64,000 nt of DNA, taken from the NCBI GenBank assembly GCA_036375695.1, contig DASVBU010000040.1:49224-113223 (forward strand). The letters are read 5' to 3'. Positions 35,121 to 43,136 of the stretch are shown piece by piece. Source of the DNA: ZC4RG35 sp036375695 (lineage in GTDB: Bacteria; Actinomycetota; Acidimicrobiia; Spongiisociales; ZC4RG35). The notes under the pieces are model-generated. The model saw only the letters and a list, made by a program, of their open reading frames with translations, searched no databases and was not told the DNA's origin. Each line of letters opens with the position of its first letter. Position 1 is the first letter of the stretch. Position numbers and translations under genes: made by a program.

Positions 35121-35882
35121 ATGAACATCACATTGCAGGTGTGGCGACAGCCGGGGCCCGACCAGCCGGGCGGGTTCCACACCTATCAGGTCGACGGCAT
35201 CTCGCCGGACATGTCGTTCCTCGAGATGCTCGACGTCCTCAACGAGCGGCTAATCGCCCAGGGCGAGGAGCCGGTCGCCTTCGATCACGACTGCCGCGAG
35301 GGGATCTGCGGCTCCTGCGGAGTGATGATCAACGGCATACCCCATGGCCCGCAGAAGGGCACGGCGACGTGCCAACTCCACATGCGAAAGTTCGACGACG
35401 GCGCCACGATCGTGGTCGAGCCGTGGCGGGCCACGGCCTTCCCCGTGATCAAGGACCTCGTGGTGGACCGGTCGGCCTTCGACCGGATCATCGAGGCCGG
35501 CGGCTACATATCGGTGGACACCGGGTCGGCGCCCGAGGCCAACCTGACCCCGGTCCCCAAGACCGTCGCCGACACGGCATTCGACGCCGCGGCGTGCATC
35601 GGCTGCGGCGCCTGCGTGGCGGCCTGTCCCAACGGGGCGGCGAACCTGTTCACCGCGGCCAAGATCGCCCACCTCAACCTCCTCCCCCAGGGCCAGGCCG
35701 AGCGTTGGTCCCGGACGGAGCGCATGGTGGAGGTCATGGAACAGTATTTCGGTTCGTGCACCAACCACGCCGAATGCGAGGCGGCGTGCCCCAAGGGGAT
35801 CTCCATCGACTTCATCGCCATGATGAACGTCGACTACGCCCGGGCGAAGCTGAAGAACCGGCGTCTGGCCGCCCAGCACTGA
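35121..35882 (+). CDS. sdhB: Succinate dehydrogenase iron-sulfur subunit
   Basis: A 253-residue protein with three Fe-S centres: [2Fe-2S] in CREGICGSCGVMIN with the fourth Cys in TATC, [4Fe-4S] in CIGCGACVAACP, and the third in CTNHAECEAACPKGI. It relays electrons from SdhA to the membrane heme subunit. A ribosome site (GGGAGG) lies before the ATG, as expected after a long intergenic. It ends the operon. Confidence 0.95.
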   Translation: MNITLQVWRQPGPDQPGGFHTYQVDGISPDMSFLEMLDVLNERLIAQGEEPVAFDHDCREGICGSCGVMINGIPHGPQKGTATCQLHMRKFDDGATIVVEPWRATAFPVIKDLVVDRSAFDRIIEAGGYISVDTGSAPEANLTPVPKTVADTAFDAAACIGCGACVAACPNGAANLFTAAKIAHLNLLPQGQAERWSRTERMVEVMEQYFGSCTNHAECEAACPKGISIDFIAMMNVDYARAKLKNRRLAAQH

Positions 35883-35890
35883 CAGCCGTC

Positions 35891-36024
35891 GCTTGACGGC
35901 GCCTTTACCCCCGACCGTCATCATCTGGCCGCGCATGGCGGTATCTGCCGTTAAGGAAAGCCACCTCACGGGCCGATAACGCGGAGTCACAAATGCGGCG
36001 TCTGCCGCATGGGGGTTTCTCGGA
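35891..36024 (+). promoter_or_regulatory. Leader 1 of the TadE/Tad-domain clusters
   Basis: Begins GCTTGAC-N5-CTTTACCC and continues to CGTCAT, which fits a -35/-10 pair (TTGACG, 17 bp, CGTCAT). It ends with a 7-bp hairpin (ATGCGGC, loop GTCT, GCCGCAT, 35993-36010) and GGGGGTTTCTCGGA before ATG 36025. The same start, end and 134-nt length recur at 38722-38855. A GCCGATAA box lies at 35972-35979. Confidence 0.6.
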
Positions 36025-36585
36025 ATGGAGCATTGGAGAAGGCAGAGGGAGAGGGGCGCCACCCTGGTCGAGGCCGCCATCGTCTTCCCGCTGCTCTTCC
36101 TCGCCCTCTTCGCCATCGTCGAGTTCGGTATGGCGTTCAAGGACTGGCTCACCGTCAGCCACGGAGCCAGGGAGGGTGCCCGGGCGGGAGCGACATTCGG
36201 CAACCACATCGCAGCCGACTACCTGATCCTCGGCGAGATCGGTCAGCAACTCAGCGCGGCCGCCATCGACGTCGAGGAGGTGCGGATCTACAACGCCGAC
36301 ACCGGGGTGGGGACCACCTACAACTACACGCCCGGGGCCAACTGCTCGGGCAGCAACTGCTGCGACTGGACCCCGTGCCCCGATCCCGACCTCCCCTCAC
36401 CTCCCTACACGCCACCCACCTGGAAACCGATCAACCGTGACGTCGCCGCGCCCAACACCGACACGCTGGGCGTCGAGATCTCGTACACGCACGAGTGGTT
36501 CACCGGCTTCTTCGCCGACGAGACCGTCTTCACGGCGGCGGTCGAGTACCACCTCGAGCCCCAGGTCTTCGACACGGACGGGTGA
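36025..36585 (+). CDS. TadE-like pseudopilin, cluster 1
   Basis: A 186-residue TadE-family protein. The prepilin motif is ERGATLVEAAIVFPLLFLAL (Glu at +5), followed by GMAFKDWLTVSHGAREGARA, which is conserved in all the TadE proteins of this region. The extracytoplasmic domain has a cysteine-rich, proline-rich loop (NCSGSNCCDWTPCPDPD). No assembly gene is adjacent; the tad operon is 9 kb away. It is coupled to the next gene by a GTGA overlap. Confidence 0.88.
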   Translation: MEHWRRQRERGATLVEAAIVFPLLFLALFAIVEFGMAFKDWLTVSHGAREGARAGATFGNHIAADYLILGEIGQQLSAAAIDVEEVRIYNADTGVGTTYNYTPGANCSGSNCCDWTPCPDPDLPSPPYTPPTWKPINRDVAAPNTDTLGVEISYTHEWFTGFFADETVFTAAVEYHLEPQVFDTDG

Positions 36586-37133
36586 TCGTGCTCCGAGGGC
36601 TGTTCAAGCGGGCCGCCGAGAAGGGCGCCACTCTCATGGAGGCGGCGATGGTGCTGCCCGTCCTCATCGTGCTTGCGATCGGGCTCGCCGAGACCGGCTT
36701 CGCCGTCGTCGACTGGCTGGCGGTCTCCAACGCGGCCCGGGAAGGGGCGCGCGTGGGGGCGGCCGCCGGCAACGAGGCCGACGCCGACGACTTCATCCTC
36801 TCCGTGGTCGGTCAGGCGTCGTGCGCCATCCAGGGCGGGGAGCTGCTGCGGGTGCGGATCTACAAGGTCGATGACGCCGGGCAGCTCATCTCGCCCTACG
36901 TGAACACATACGAGCCCGCATCGATCAACTGCGCCTCCCAGACGTCTACCTGGACCACCATCGGCCTGGGCTGGGACCCGGAGGGCAGGAACAACGAGAT
37001 GGGAAATCTCGACCGGCTCGCGGTGGAGATCACCTTCGAGCACGAGAGCGTGACCGGGTTGCTCCCGTTCTTCGGGGGCACCCGCGTCGACACGGCGATC
37101 ATGCGGCTCGAACCGGACACGAGGGGGGCTTGA
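36582..37133 (+). CDS. TadE-like pseudopilin, cluster 1, second
   Basis: A 183-residue TadE-family protein. Motif EKGATLMEAAMVLPVLIVLA (Glu at +5), then WLAVSNAAREGARVGAAAGN. The outer domain holds two cysteines and ends VTGLLPFFGGTRVDTAIMRL, parallel to the VTGFF/ITGFPPF ends of its neighbours. The GTG at 36582 overlaps the previous stop; a second GTG two codons later is equally possible. Confidence 0.85.
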   Translation: MIVLRGLFKRAAEKGATLMEAAMVLPVLIVLAIGLAETGFAVVDWLAVSNAAREGARVGAAAGNEADADDFILSVVGQASCAIQGGELLRVRIYKVDDAGQLISPYVNTYEPASINCASQTSTWTTIGLGWDPEGRNNEMGNLDRLAVEITFEHESVTGLLPFFGGTRVDTAIMRLEPDTRGA

Positions 37134-37134
37134 G

Positions 37135-38631
37135 GTGAGGGCTTGGGTTCGACGGACCATCACAGGGGAGAAGGGCGCGGCGCTGCCACTGGTCGCCGGA
37201 ATGCTCTTCGTCCTCATGGGGCTGGCGGCATTCGCGGTCGACCTCGGCTGGTTCTACCTCAACGCCACCCGCATCCAGCGCGCCGCCGACGCCGCGGCGC
37301 TCGCCGGCGTGGTGAACATGCCGCACGACTTCGCCCAGGCGCAGGTCGACGCCCTGGAGCTCGCCGACATCAACGGCTACGTCAACACCACGGGTGTGAC
37401 CTCGGTGGAGGTTCTCGAGGTCGAGGACCAGCCTGCCCAGCTCGAGGTCAGGATCACCGACACCGTTGGCACCTTCTTCCTCAAGGTCTTCGGCCGGGAC
37501 ACCCAGGTCATCTCCCGCGCCGCCCGTGCCGAGTTCGTGCCGCCACTGCCGCTGGGAAGCCCGACCAACCAGTTCGGGAACACGTGTGACCCCCGGCAGT
37601 CCGGGTGCACCGGCCAGCCGAACTTCTGGGCGAACATCCACGGCAAGTACACCCAGCGCGGCATGGGCGACGCCTACGGGCCGTGGTGCACGTCGGGCAG
37701 CGGCTCAGGGTGCTCGGGCCCCAACCCCCTGTACCGCGACCGCGGGTACCTGTACGGGATCGAGGCGACCCCCGGGAGCTCGTTCACCGTCCAGTTCGTC
37801 GACATGGCCTTCCACAACATCTCCGGCGGCCAGACCACCAGCGACACCCATCGCACGGGCGACCGCGGCTGTGAGGACTGGGGCAACAGCAACTCGGCAT
37901 GCGGTCAGCGGGTCAAGACCACGCTCTATGCGCCGGACGCCGACCCGTTGATCCCGACCAACAACACGCAGCTCTGCACATACACGTGGGAGCCCCGACC
38001 GCAGGTCGGCGCCAGCTCTGCCTACACGCCCGAGACCCCGTCATCGTGCTTCACGGTCAACAATGCCCAGCCCGGCATCTACGTGCTGCAGGTGCAGACC
38101 CTGGAGCCGACGAACTGGAGCTACTCGGGGCTGAACCGCTACGGCCTTCGTGTCCTGGGAACGGGAGCCCGCCTCTACGGGCTGGGCGACATCTCGATCT
38201 ACAACAACTTCAGCGACAGCGTCACCGACTTCTACCTCGCCGAGGTCGATGAGACCTACCGCGGCAAGAAGTTCGTCGTCGAGCTGTTCGACCCCGGTGA
38301 GGGGAATGGCACCGTGCAGCTGATGGGGCCCAACGGCTCGGGCTGGTCGATCTTCAGCTCCTGCCGGATGTACACCCGGCCGACGGGTGTGATGACCGGC
38401 GCCTGGAACGACAACGGCAACCGATCGCCATGTGAGTTCCCCTCCACCACGAGCCAGTACAACGACAGGTGGATTCGCCTCGAGGTCGAGATCCCGGAGT
38501 CGTACGAGTGCAGCTCCAACTGCTGGTGGAAGATCAACTACGACTACCCCAGCGGCGCTAACAACGACACCACCACCTGGCGGGCCTTCATCGTCGGCAA
38601 CCCGATCCACCTGGTCCCCGTCGGCGGGTGA
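37135..38631 (+). CDS. Large Tad-domain (TadG-like) surface protein 1
   Basis: A 498-residue protein. The N-terminus has EKGAALPLVAGMLFVLMGLA and the Tad signature AVDLGWFYLNATRIQRAADA. Residues 140-498 form a long outer domain rich in Gly, Asn, Tyr and Cys. Repeated strand-like parts include YGLRVLGTGARLYGLGDISI and KKFVVELFDPGEGNG, and the end reads CSSNCWWK...VGNPIHLVP. The protein at 39447 is its paralog. GTG start one base after the previous stop. Confidence 0.85.
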   Translation: MRAWVRRTITGEKGAALPLVAGMLFVLMGLAAFAVDLGWFYLNATRIQRAADAAALAGVVNMPHDFAQAQVDALELADINGYVNTTGVTSVEVLEVEDQPAQLEVRITDTVGTFFLKVFGRDTQVISRAARAEFVPPLPLGSPTNQFGNTCDPRQSGCTGQPNFWANIHGKYTQRGMGDAYGPWCTSGSGSGCSGPNPLYRDRGYLYGIEATPGSSFTVQFVDMAFHNISGGQTTSDTHRTGDRGCEDWGNSNSACGQRVKTTLYAPDADPLIPTNNTQLCTYTWEPRPQVGASSAYTPETPSSCFTVNNAQPGIYVLQVQTLEPTNWSYSGLNRYGLRVLGTGARLYGLGDISIYNNFSDSVTDFYLAEVDETYRGKKFVVELFDPGEGNGTVQLMGPNGSGWSIFSSCRMYTRPTGVMTGAWNDNGNRSPCEFPSTTSQYNDRWIRLEVEIPESYECSSNCWWKINYDYPSGANNDTTTWRAFIVGNPIHLVPVGG

Positions 38632-38721
38632 CGTAGCCGAAACCACCTGATCCGGGCGGCTCGACCCTCCCGGGATGGCCATCGGATCACGCATTCCAGC
38701 CGCCAAGCAACGGTGTTCGGC

Positions 38722-38855
38722 GCTTGACACTGGCTTTACCCGTCATACGTCATCCTGTGGCGGTACGCGGCGGTACATCCGGGCCGTGGGCCCGCCCGGT
38801 GGGTGGGTCATCGGGTCGTGATGGCCACCCATGCCATTTTGGGGGTTCTTCGGAC
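38722..38855 (+). promoter_or_regulatory. Leader 2 of the TadE/Tad-domain clusters
   Basis: GCTTGAC-N5-CTTTACCC at its start and a hairpin (ATGGC, 7-nt loop, GCCAT, 38821-38837) plus GGGGGTTCTTCGGA at its end mirror the leader at 35891-36024. TTGACA with CGTCAT 18 bp on is the likely promoter. The middle has diverged. With 38632-38721, where I see nothing else, it fills the 224-bp gap between the clusters. Confidence 0.6.
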
Positions 38856-39431
38856 ATGAGACTTTGGCGAAGGGGACGAGAGAGGGGCGCCACGCTGGTC
38901 GAGGCTGCCCTCGCCTTTCCCATCCTCATCCTGATCGTCATCGCCATCCTCGAGCTGGGGATGGCATTCAAGGACTACCTCACGGTGTCGTACCTCTCCC
39001 GCGAGGCGGCGCGCATCGGTGCCCTCGCCGGGAACGACCCGCTCGCCGACTGCGCCATCCTGCTCGGTATCGAGGACCTTGCCACCCAGGCCGTCCTCGA
39101 GCGCATGGAGACCATCGAGATCTATCGGGCCGACGCCCGGGGCAATGTCACTGCCGGCCCCAACACCGGGGACTGGCGGAACAACGGGAACCCACCGAAG
39201 TGCTCCAATCCGAACGCCTTCGACGACACCTGGACCGTCAACTCGAACCCTTGGCCCCCGTTCTCCCGGGAAGTTGGCGTCGGCGCGGACGTCAAGCCGG
39301 ACATCATCGGTGTCCGGATTCGCATGCGTCGCAACTGGATCACCGGCTTCCCGCCGTTCCGTGGCGAGATGGTGATCGATGAGCGGACCATCACACGCCT
39401 CGAGCCCAAGGCTTTCCATCCGCAGCCGTAG
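38856..39431 (+). CDS. TadE-like pseudopilin, cluster 2
   Basis: A 191-residue protein. Motif ERGATLVEAALAFPILILIV (Glu at +5), then GMAFKDYLTVSYLSREAARI, nearly the same as the cluster 1 TadE at 36025. The outer domain ends NWITGFPPFRGEMVIDERTI. It opens the second cluster, after the duplicated leader. Confidence 0.88.
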   Translation: MRLWRRGRERGATLVEAALAFPILILIVIAILELGMAFKDYLTVSYLSREAARIGALAGNDPLADCAILLGIEDLATQAVLERMETIEIYRADARGNVTAGPNTGDWRNNGNPPKCSNPNAFDDTWTVNSNPWPPFSREVGVGADVKPDIIGVRIRMRRNWITGFPPFRGEMVIDERTITRLEPKAFHPQP

Positions 39432-39446
39432 CAAGGAGTGGTCGGG

Positions 39447-41099
39447 ATGTTGGAAAGACTCGCAGAGAAGATCGAGGAGAGAATGGACGAGAAGGGCGTC
39501 GCCCTCCCGTTCGTCGCTCTGATGCTGGTCTTGCTCCTGGGCATGACGGCACTCGCCGTCGACCTGGGATGGCTCTATCTCAACGGCTCCCGGATCCAGC
39601 GTGGAGCCGACGCGGCCGCCCTCGCCGGTGTGGTCTATCTACCCGGAGACCTGCCGGAGGTCACCACGCAGTCGGTGAACGGCGCCAAGGCAAACGGCTG
39701 GAACGTGGGCGAGGTCAACGGCAACGGCATCCCCGGAGGCGACGCCAACGTCAGGCTCAATTGGCAGGACCTCTCGGAGAACCGGCTCGAGGTCCGTCTC
39801 ACGGCACCGGTGCCCACCTTCTTCCTCCGCGTCTTCGGAATGAACGAGGTGACCATCTCCCGCCGGGCGACAGCCGAGTACATCAAGCCCGTTCCGATCG
39901 GCAGCCCGTTCAACACCTTTGGTGACGGAGCCGACTTCATCTATGCCTCGATCAGCGGCCGCTACCTGGCGCACATCCACGGGGACCCTTATCTCACCCG
40001 CTGTGACTGGTCGGCCCAGGGGCCATGGAGCGGCCCGAATGCAATGGACTCCGATGACTGCCGGGACTCGACCGACCCGCAGAGCGGCTGGGGATCGACG
40101 GAGATCCGCCCGGGTGACGTGGACAGCGACACCAGCGCCTTCAATCCCGAGTATCGAAGCGAGGGAACCATCGGCTTCATCGACGAGGACGGTGGCGACG
40201 ATGCGGATGGCTACTACTACGGGATCGAGGTCCAGCCTGGCCGAACCCAGCTCACCGTCGAGCTCTACGACCCGATGTTCAACCGGCGTAGCAACTGGGA
40301 CAGCGACTGCCTCACCTTCAGCGCCGTGGGATGCAGCGGGAACCCTGTCGTCGGGCCCCACACCCGCTTCCGCCTCTATGAGCCGGACGAGACGCCTCTG
40401 AACCCCCGTGACGGCCTCACCATGAGCCGCCGTCGCTGCAACCAGGTCTATTCACCCACTGCCGGCGCCAGCCTGAACTGGACGACTCTCTGCACCCTGT
40501 CGACCAACGTCAAGGCGGGCATCTGGGTGCTTCGAGTGTCCACCAACAACGGGAGCGGGAACAATCACTACGGCATCAGGGTGACGACGCAAGGTCCTGG
40601 CCCGGACGAGCCTCGTGTCTATGGCATCAACGAGGTGTCCATCTACACGACCGACCAGGATTCGGACGCCCGTCTCTTCCTCGCCCAGGTCGACCCGGTG
40701 CACGCCGGGAAGGTCCTCATCGTCCGCTTCTACGATGCCGGCGAGGACGACAACCTCAACGCCCAGTACACCATCCAGCGACCCGACGGGTCGACGGCCA
40801 AGTGTGTCTGGCGATCGGACAACGAGTCGTTCGGCAATCCCAACGACCCGCCCTCCAGCTGGCCTTCGTGTGTCATCAGCACCACCTACTTCCAGGCAGG
40901 GATCGGCGTGGTGGGCCGGTTCAACGGACAATGGCTCGAGGCCCGCGTCGAGATCCCACAGACCTACAGCTGCGACATGACTCAACAGCTGGGCTGCTGG
41001 TGGAAGGTGAAGATCGACAATGAGCAGCCCCACGACCGCACCACGTGGTCGGTGTCGGTCGTCGGCAACCCGGTCCGACTGGTGCCCAACGAGCCATGA
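39447..41099 (+). CDS. Large Tad-domain (TadG-like) surface protein 2
   Basis: A 550-residue paralog of the protein at 37135. N-terminal EKGVALPFVALMLVLLLGMT and AVDLGWLYLNGSRIQRGADA; outer domain with FIYASISGRYLAHIHG, YGIRVTTQGPGPDEPRVYGI and a C-terminal CDMTQQLGCWWKVKIDN...VGNPVRLVP. Acidic Asp/Gly-rich stretches (DEDGGDDADGYYYGIEVQPG) could bind calcium. ATG 39447 is chosen because AAGGAG lies 8 nt upstream; a GTG at 39438 overlaps that site. Confidence 0.86.
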   Translation: MLERLAEKIEERMDEKGVALPFVALMLVLLLGMTALAVDLGWLYLNGSRIQRGADAAALAGVVYLPGDLPEVTTQSVNGAKANGWNVGEVNGNGIPGGDANVRLNWQDLSENRLEVRLTAPVPTFFLRVFGMNEVTISRRATAEYIKPVPIGSPFNTFGDGADFIYASISGRYLAHIHGDPYLTRCDWSAQGPWSGPNAMDSDDCRDSTDPQSGWGSTEIRPGDVDSDTSAFNPEYRSEGTIGFIDEDGGDDADGYYYGIEVQPGRTQLTVELYDPMFNRRSNWDSDCLTFSAVGCSGNPVVGPHTRFRLYEPDETPLNPRDGLTMSRRRCNQVYSPTAGASLNWTTLCTLSTNVKAGIWVLRVSTNNGSGNNHYGIRVTTQGPGPDEPRVYGINEVSIYTTDQDSDARLFLAQVDPVHAGKVLIVRFYDAGEDDNLNAQYTIQRPDGSTAKCVWRSDNESFGNPNDPPSSWPSCVISTTYFQAGIGVVGRFNGQWLEARVEIPQTYSCDMTQQLGCWWKVKIDNEQPHDRTTWSVSVVGNPVRLVPNEP

Positions 41100-41662
41100 G
41101 GAACCTGACCAGCCTGAGACGGGAGGAGCGAGGGGCGACTCTCGTCGAGTTCGCTCTGATATTCACCCTCCTTCTCATGCTGGCCCTGGGGGCGTATGAA
41201 TACGGGGTGGCCCTTCGGGATTGGCAATCGGTCACGATCGCGACGAGGGAGGGCGCCCGGGTCGCAGCTTCGGCGGCGAACTACCAGGAAGCCGACTGCG
41301 CCATCCTGGAGGCCACGGCCGGAGCGCTCCAGTCCTTCAGGAAAGGCAACATCAATTTCGTCACGATCTACAAGTCGGACGAGAACGGGACCTTCCCCGG
41401 TGCGGGCCCGCTTGCGGCGGTGTACAAGCCCAAGGGCACGGGCGACGTGGCATTGCCCAACTGCCCGGACTGGACCTACGTGTCGGGCGGCGAGAACTGG
41501 GAGTTCGACGAGCGTCTCAACTCGAGCGGTGACCCGTTCTGGATCGGGGTGCGCCTCGACTACTCGCATAGCTGGCAGACCAATTTCCTCTGGTGGTCGG
41601 GAACGGTGAGCTGGCAGGACGATGCGGTGTTCCGCATCGAGCCACCCCCGCCCAACATCTGA
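41096..41662 (+). CDS. TadE-like pseudopilin, cluster 2, last gene
   Basis: A 188-residue TadE protein. Motif ERGATLVEFALIFTLLLMLA (Glu at +5), then GVALRDWQSVTIATREGARV. The outer domain has two cysteines (EADCAILEA, LPNCPDWTYV) and aromatic-rich ends (SWQTNFLWWSGTVSWQ). The start overlaps the previous stop by 4 bp. In this cluster the order is TadE-TadG-TadE, while cluster 1 is TadE-TadE-TadG. Confidence 0.87.
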   Translation: MRNLTSLRREERGATLVEFALIFTLLLMLALGAYEYGVALRDWQSVTIATREGARVAASAANYQEADCAILEATAGALQSFRKGNINFVTIYKSDENGTFPGAGPLAAVYKPKGTGDVALPNCPDWTYVSGGENWEFDERLNSSGDPFWIGVRLDYSHSWQTNFLWWSGTVSWQDDAVFRIEPPPPNI

Positions 41663-41678
41663 GCCTCGGCGCCGACCC

Positions 41679-41684
41679 TATCCT
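41679..41684 (+). promoter_or_regulatory. -10 hexamer of the dapA-like gene
   Basis: TATCCT, 9 nt before ATG 41694. Confidence 0.45.
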
Positions 41685-41693
41685 GCTCGGGTC

Positions 41694-42563
41694 ATGCGCG
41701 ACCTCCCCACCTACCTGCCCGCCCTGGTGACCCCCTTCGACTCCCAGGGGGAACTCGACCTGAAGGGGCACACCCACAACGTGCGCCATCTTGCAGAGAC
41801 GGGCATCGAGGGGTTCCTCATCGGCGGCTCCACCGGCGAAGGCCCCTACCTCGAGCCCGGGGAGCGGGGGCGTCTCGTGAAGGCAGTGCGACGCCGCCGC
41901 ACCCACCTCATGGTGGGGATCGCAGCCGAGACGGTGCGCGTCGGGCTCCGGCTCGTCGACGAGGCGGTGGACGCAGGAGCCGACAGCCTCCTCGTACTCA
42001 CCCCCACGACCATGGCCCGCAACAAGGACGACGCCGTCGCCCGGTACTTCCAGACAATCGCCGACCACTCCCCCGTCCCGGTGTTGCTCTACTCGGTGCC
42101 GCCCTACACCGGCTACAGCCTGCCCGTCCCGATCGTGGAGAAGCTCTCCCGACACCGCAACGTGGTGGGCATGAAGGACTCGTCCGGCGACGTCGTCCGC
42201 CTCCAGGCGATCGTCGACGCCACGCCGTCGAGCTTCGTCCTCTACAACGGGGCATCCCGCGCCTTGAGCTCCGCCATGACCGTGGGCTGCTACGGCGCGA
42301 TCACCGCCAGCGGCAACTACGCCCCCGATCTGATCCTCGCCATCCTCAAGGTCGCCAGCGACGACCCGATCGGCGCTCGCGACCTGCAGAGAAGGATGAC
42401 CAGCCTGTCTGCGGCGGTCGAGGCTCACGGCGTGCCAGGCGTCAAGGCGGCGGCCGCGGGTATCGGGCTCCAGCCCGGTGATCCCAGACTGCCCCTCATG
42501 CCGATGACCAAGACCGCGGCTGCCGAACTGGGTCGTCTGGCCAGGAACGCCGGTCTGGCCTAG
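41694..42563 (+). CDS. Dihydrodipicolinate synthase/N-acetylneuraminate lyase family aldolase
   Basis: A 289-residue class I aldolase barrel. The Schiff-base lysine is Lys161 in VVGMKDSSGD and the catalytic Tyr is Tyr133 in LLYSVPPYTG; GGSTGEGPYL is the substrate-binding loop. Such enzymes condense or cleave pyruvate adducts. True DapA usually has GTTGE and YNVPGRT; the variations here point to another substrate, such as 4-hydroxy-2-oxoglutarate or a sugar acid. Not adjacent to lysine genes. Confidence 0.88.
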   Translation: MRDLPTYLPALVTPFDSQGELDLKGHTHNVRHLAETGIEGFLIGGSTGEGPYLEPGERGRLVKAVRRRRTHLMVGIAAETVRVGLRLVDEAVDAGADSLLVLTPTTMARNKDDAVARYFQTIADHSPVPVLLYSVPPYTGYSLPVPIVEKLSRHRNVVGMKDSSGDVVRLQAIVDATPSSFVLYNGASRALSSAMTVGCYGAITASGNYAPDLILAILKVASDDPIGARDLQRRMTSLSAAVEAHGVPGVKAAAAGIGLQPGDPRLPLMPMTKTAAAELGRLARNAGLA

Positions 42564-42613
42564 GCACCTCGCCGGGGTACGATCCGATCACCGACGAAAC
42601 ACAAGGAGCAGCA

Positions 42614-42997
42614 GTGTCCAAGTTTCTCTCCGCCGAGTGGGCCGCCGACGTGACGCGGGTCCTCAACGAGCACGACGGCTGGAAGAACGCCATCGGCACG
42701 GCCGGTCTCGGCATCCAGTTCGAGACCGAAGACGGGCCCGAGGGTCAGGTCGACTACTACCTGTCCGCAAAGGACGGCCAGACCACCATGGCCCTCGGCC
42801 GGATCGAGTCTCCGGACGTCACCGTGAAGCAGTCGTACGACACGGCGACCGCCATCTCCAAGGGCGAGATGAACACGCAGATGGCGTTCATGACCGGGAA
42901 GATCAAGGTCTCCGGCAACCTGGCCAAGCTGATGCAGCATCAGGCGGCCATCGCCCAGTGGAGCAACGCCATCGCCTCACTGGATGTGGAGTACTGA
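42614..42997 (+). CDS. SCP2 sterol-binding domain protein
   Basis: A 127-residue stand-alone SCP-2 domain, a lipid-binding fold. Conserved features: VDYYLSAKDGQTTMALG, DVTVKQSYDTATAISKGEMN and FMTGKIKVSGNLAKLM. The domain may carry fatty acyl-CoA or another hydrophobic ligand. GTG start with AAGGAG 5 nt upstream; a TACGAT hexamer precedes it. A terminator follows the gene. Confidence 0.9.
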   Translation: MSKFLSAEWAADVTRVLNEHDGWKNAIGTAGLGIQFETEDGPEGQVDYYLSAKDGQTTMALGRIESPDVTVKQSYDTATAISKGEMNTQMAFMTGKIKVSGNLAKLMQHQAAIAQWSNAIASLDVEY

Positions 42998-43027
42998 TCG
43001 GTCCGGCCTTCGGCCGACCCCGTACCG

Positions 43028-43127
43028 GGTACTTGGTACTTCGAAAGGCCCCGGCTCCGCCGGGGCCTCTTCCTTTTCCCGACATCCTTTCCAGGTACCA
43101 AGTACCAAGTACCAAGCACCAAGTACC
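43028..43127. repeat. Heptamer inverted repeat enclosing a terminator
   Basis: The left arm GGTACTTGGTACTTCGAA (43028-43045) is the same 18 bp found at 35033-35050. The right arm (43094-43127) is five head-to-tail heptamers, GGTACCA, AGTACCA, AGTACCA, AGCACCA, AGTACC. GGTACTTGGTACTT of the left arm is the exact complement of AAGTACCAAGTACC (43100-43113), so a 14-bp stem could form. The right arm ends 10 bp before the next ATG. Confidence 0.8.
43046..43078 (+). terminator. Intrinsic terminator after the SCP2 gene
   Basis: AGGCCCCGG and CCGGGGCCT form a perfect 9-bp stem around CTCCG, followed by TCTTCCTTTTCC. It lies 49 bp after the SCP2 stop and inside the heptamer inverted repeat. Confidence 0.75.
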
Positions 43128-43136
43128 GTTGCCGGC

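Noticed and set aside
35891..36024. Possible c-di-GMP-I (GEMM) riboswitch in the TadE leader (GGAAAGCCAC, GGGCC and a GGGGGUU...CGGA end).
   Set aside because: The invariant GCACAGGGCAAACC and GGUAGCCGGGUUACCG parts are missing, and leader 2 does not share the AAAGCC segment. Only the duplicated promoter and 3' hairpin block are supported.
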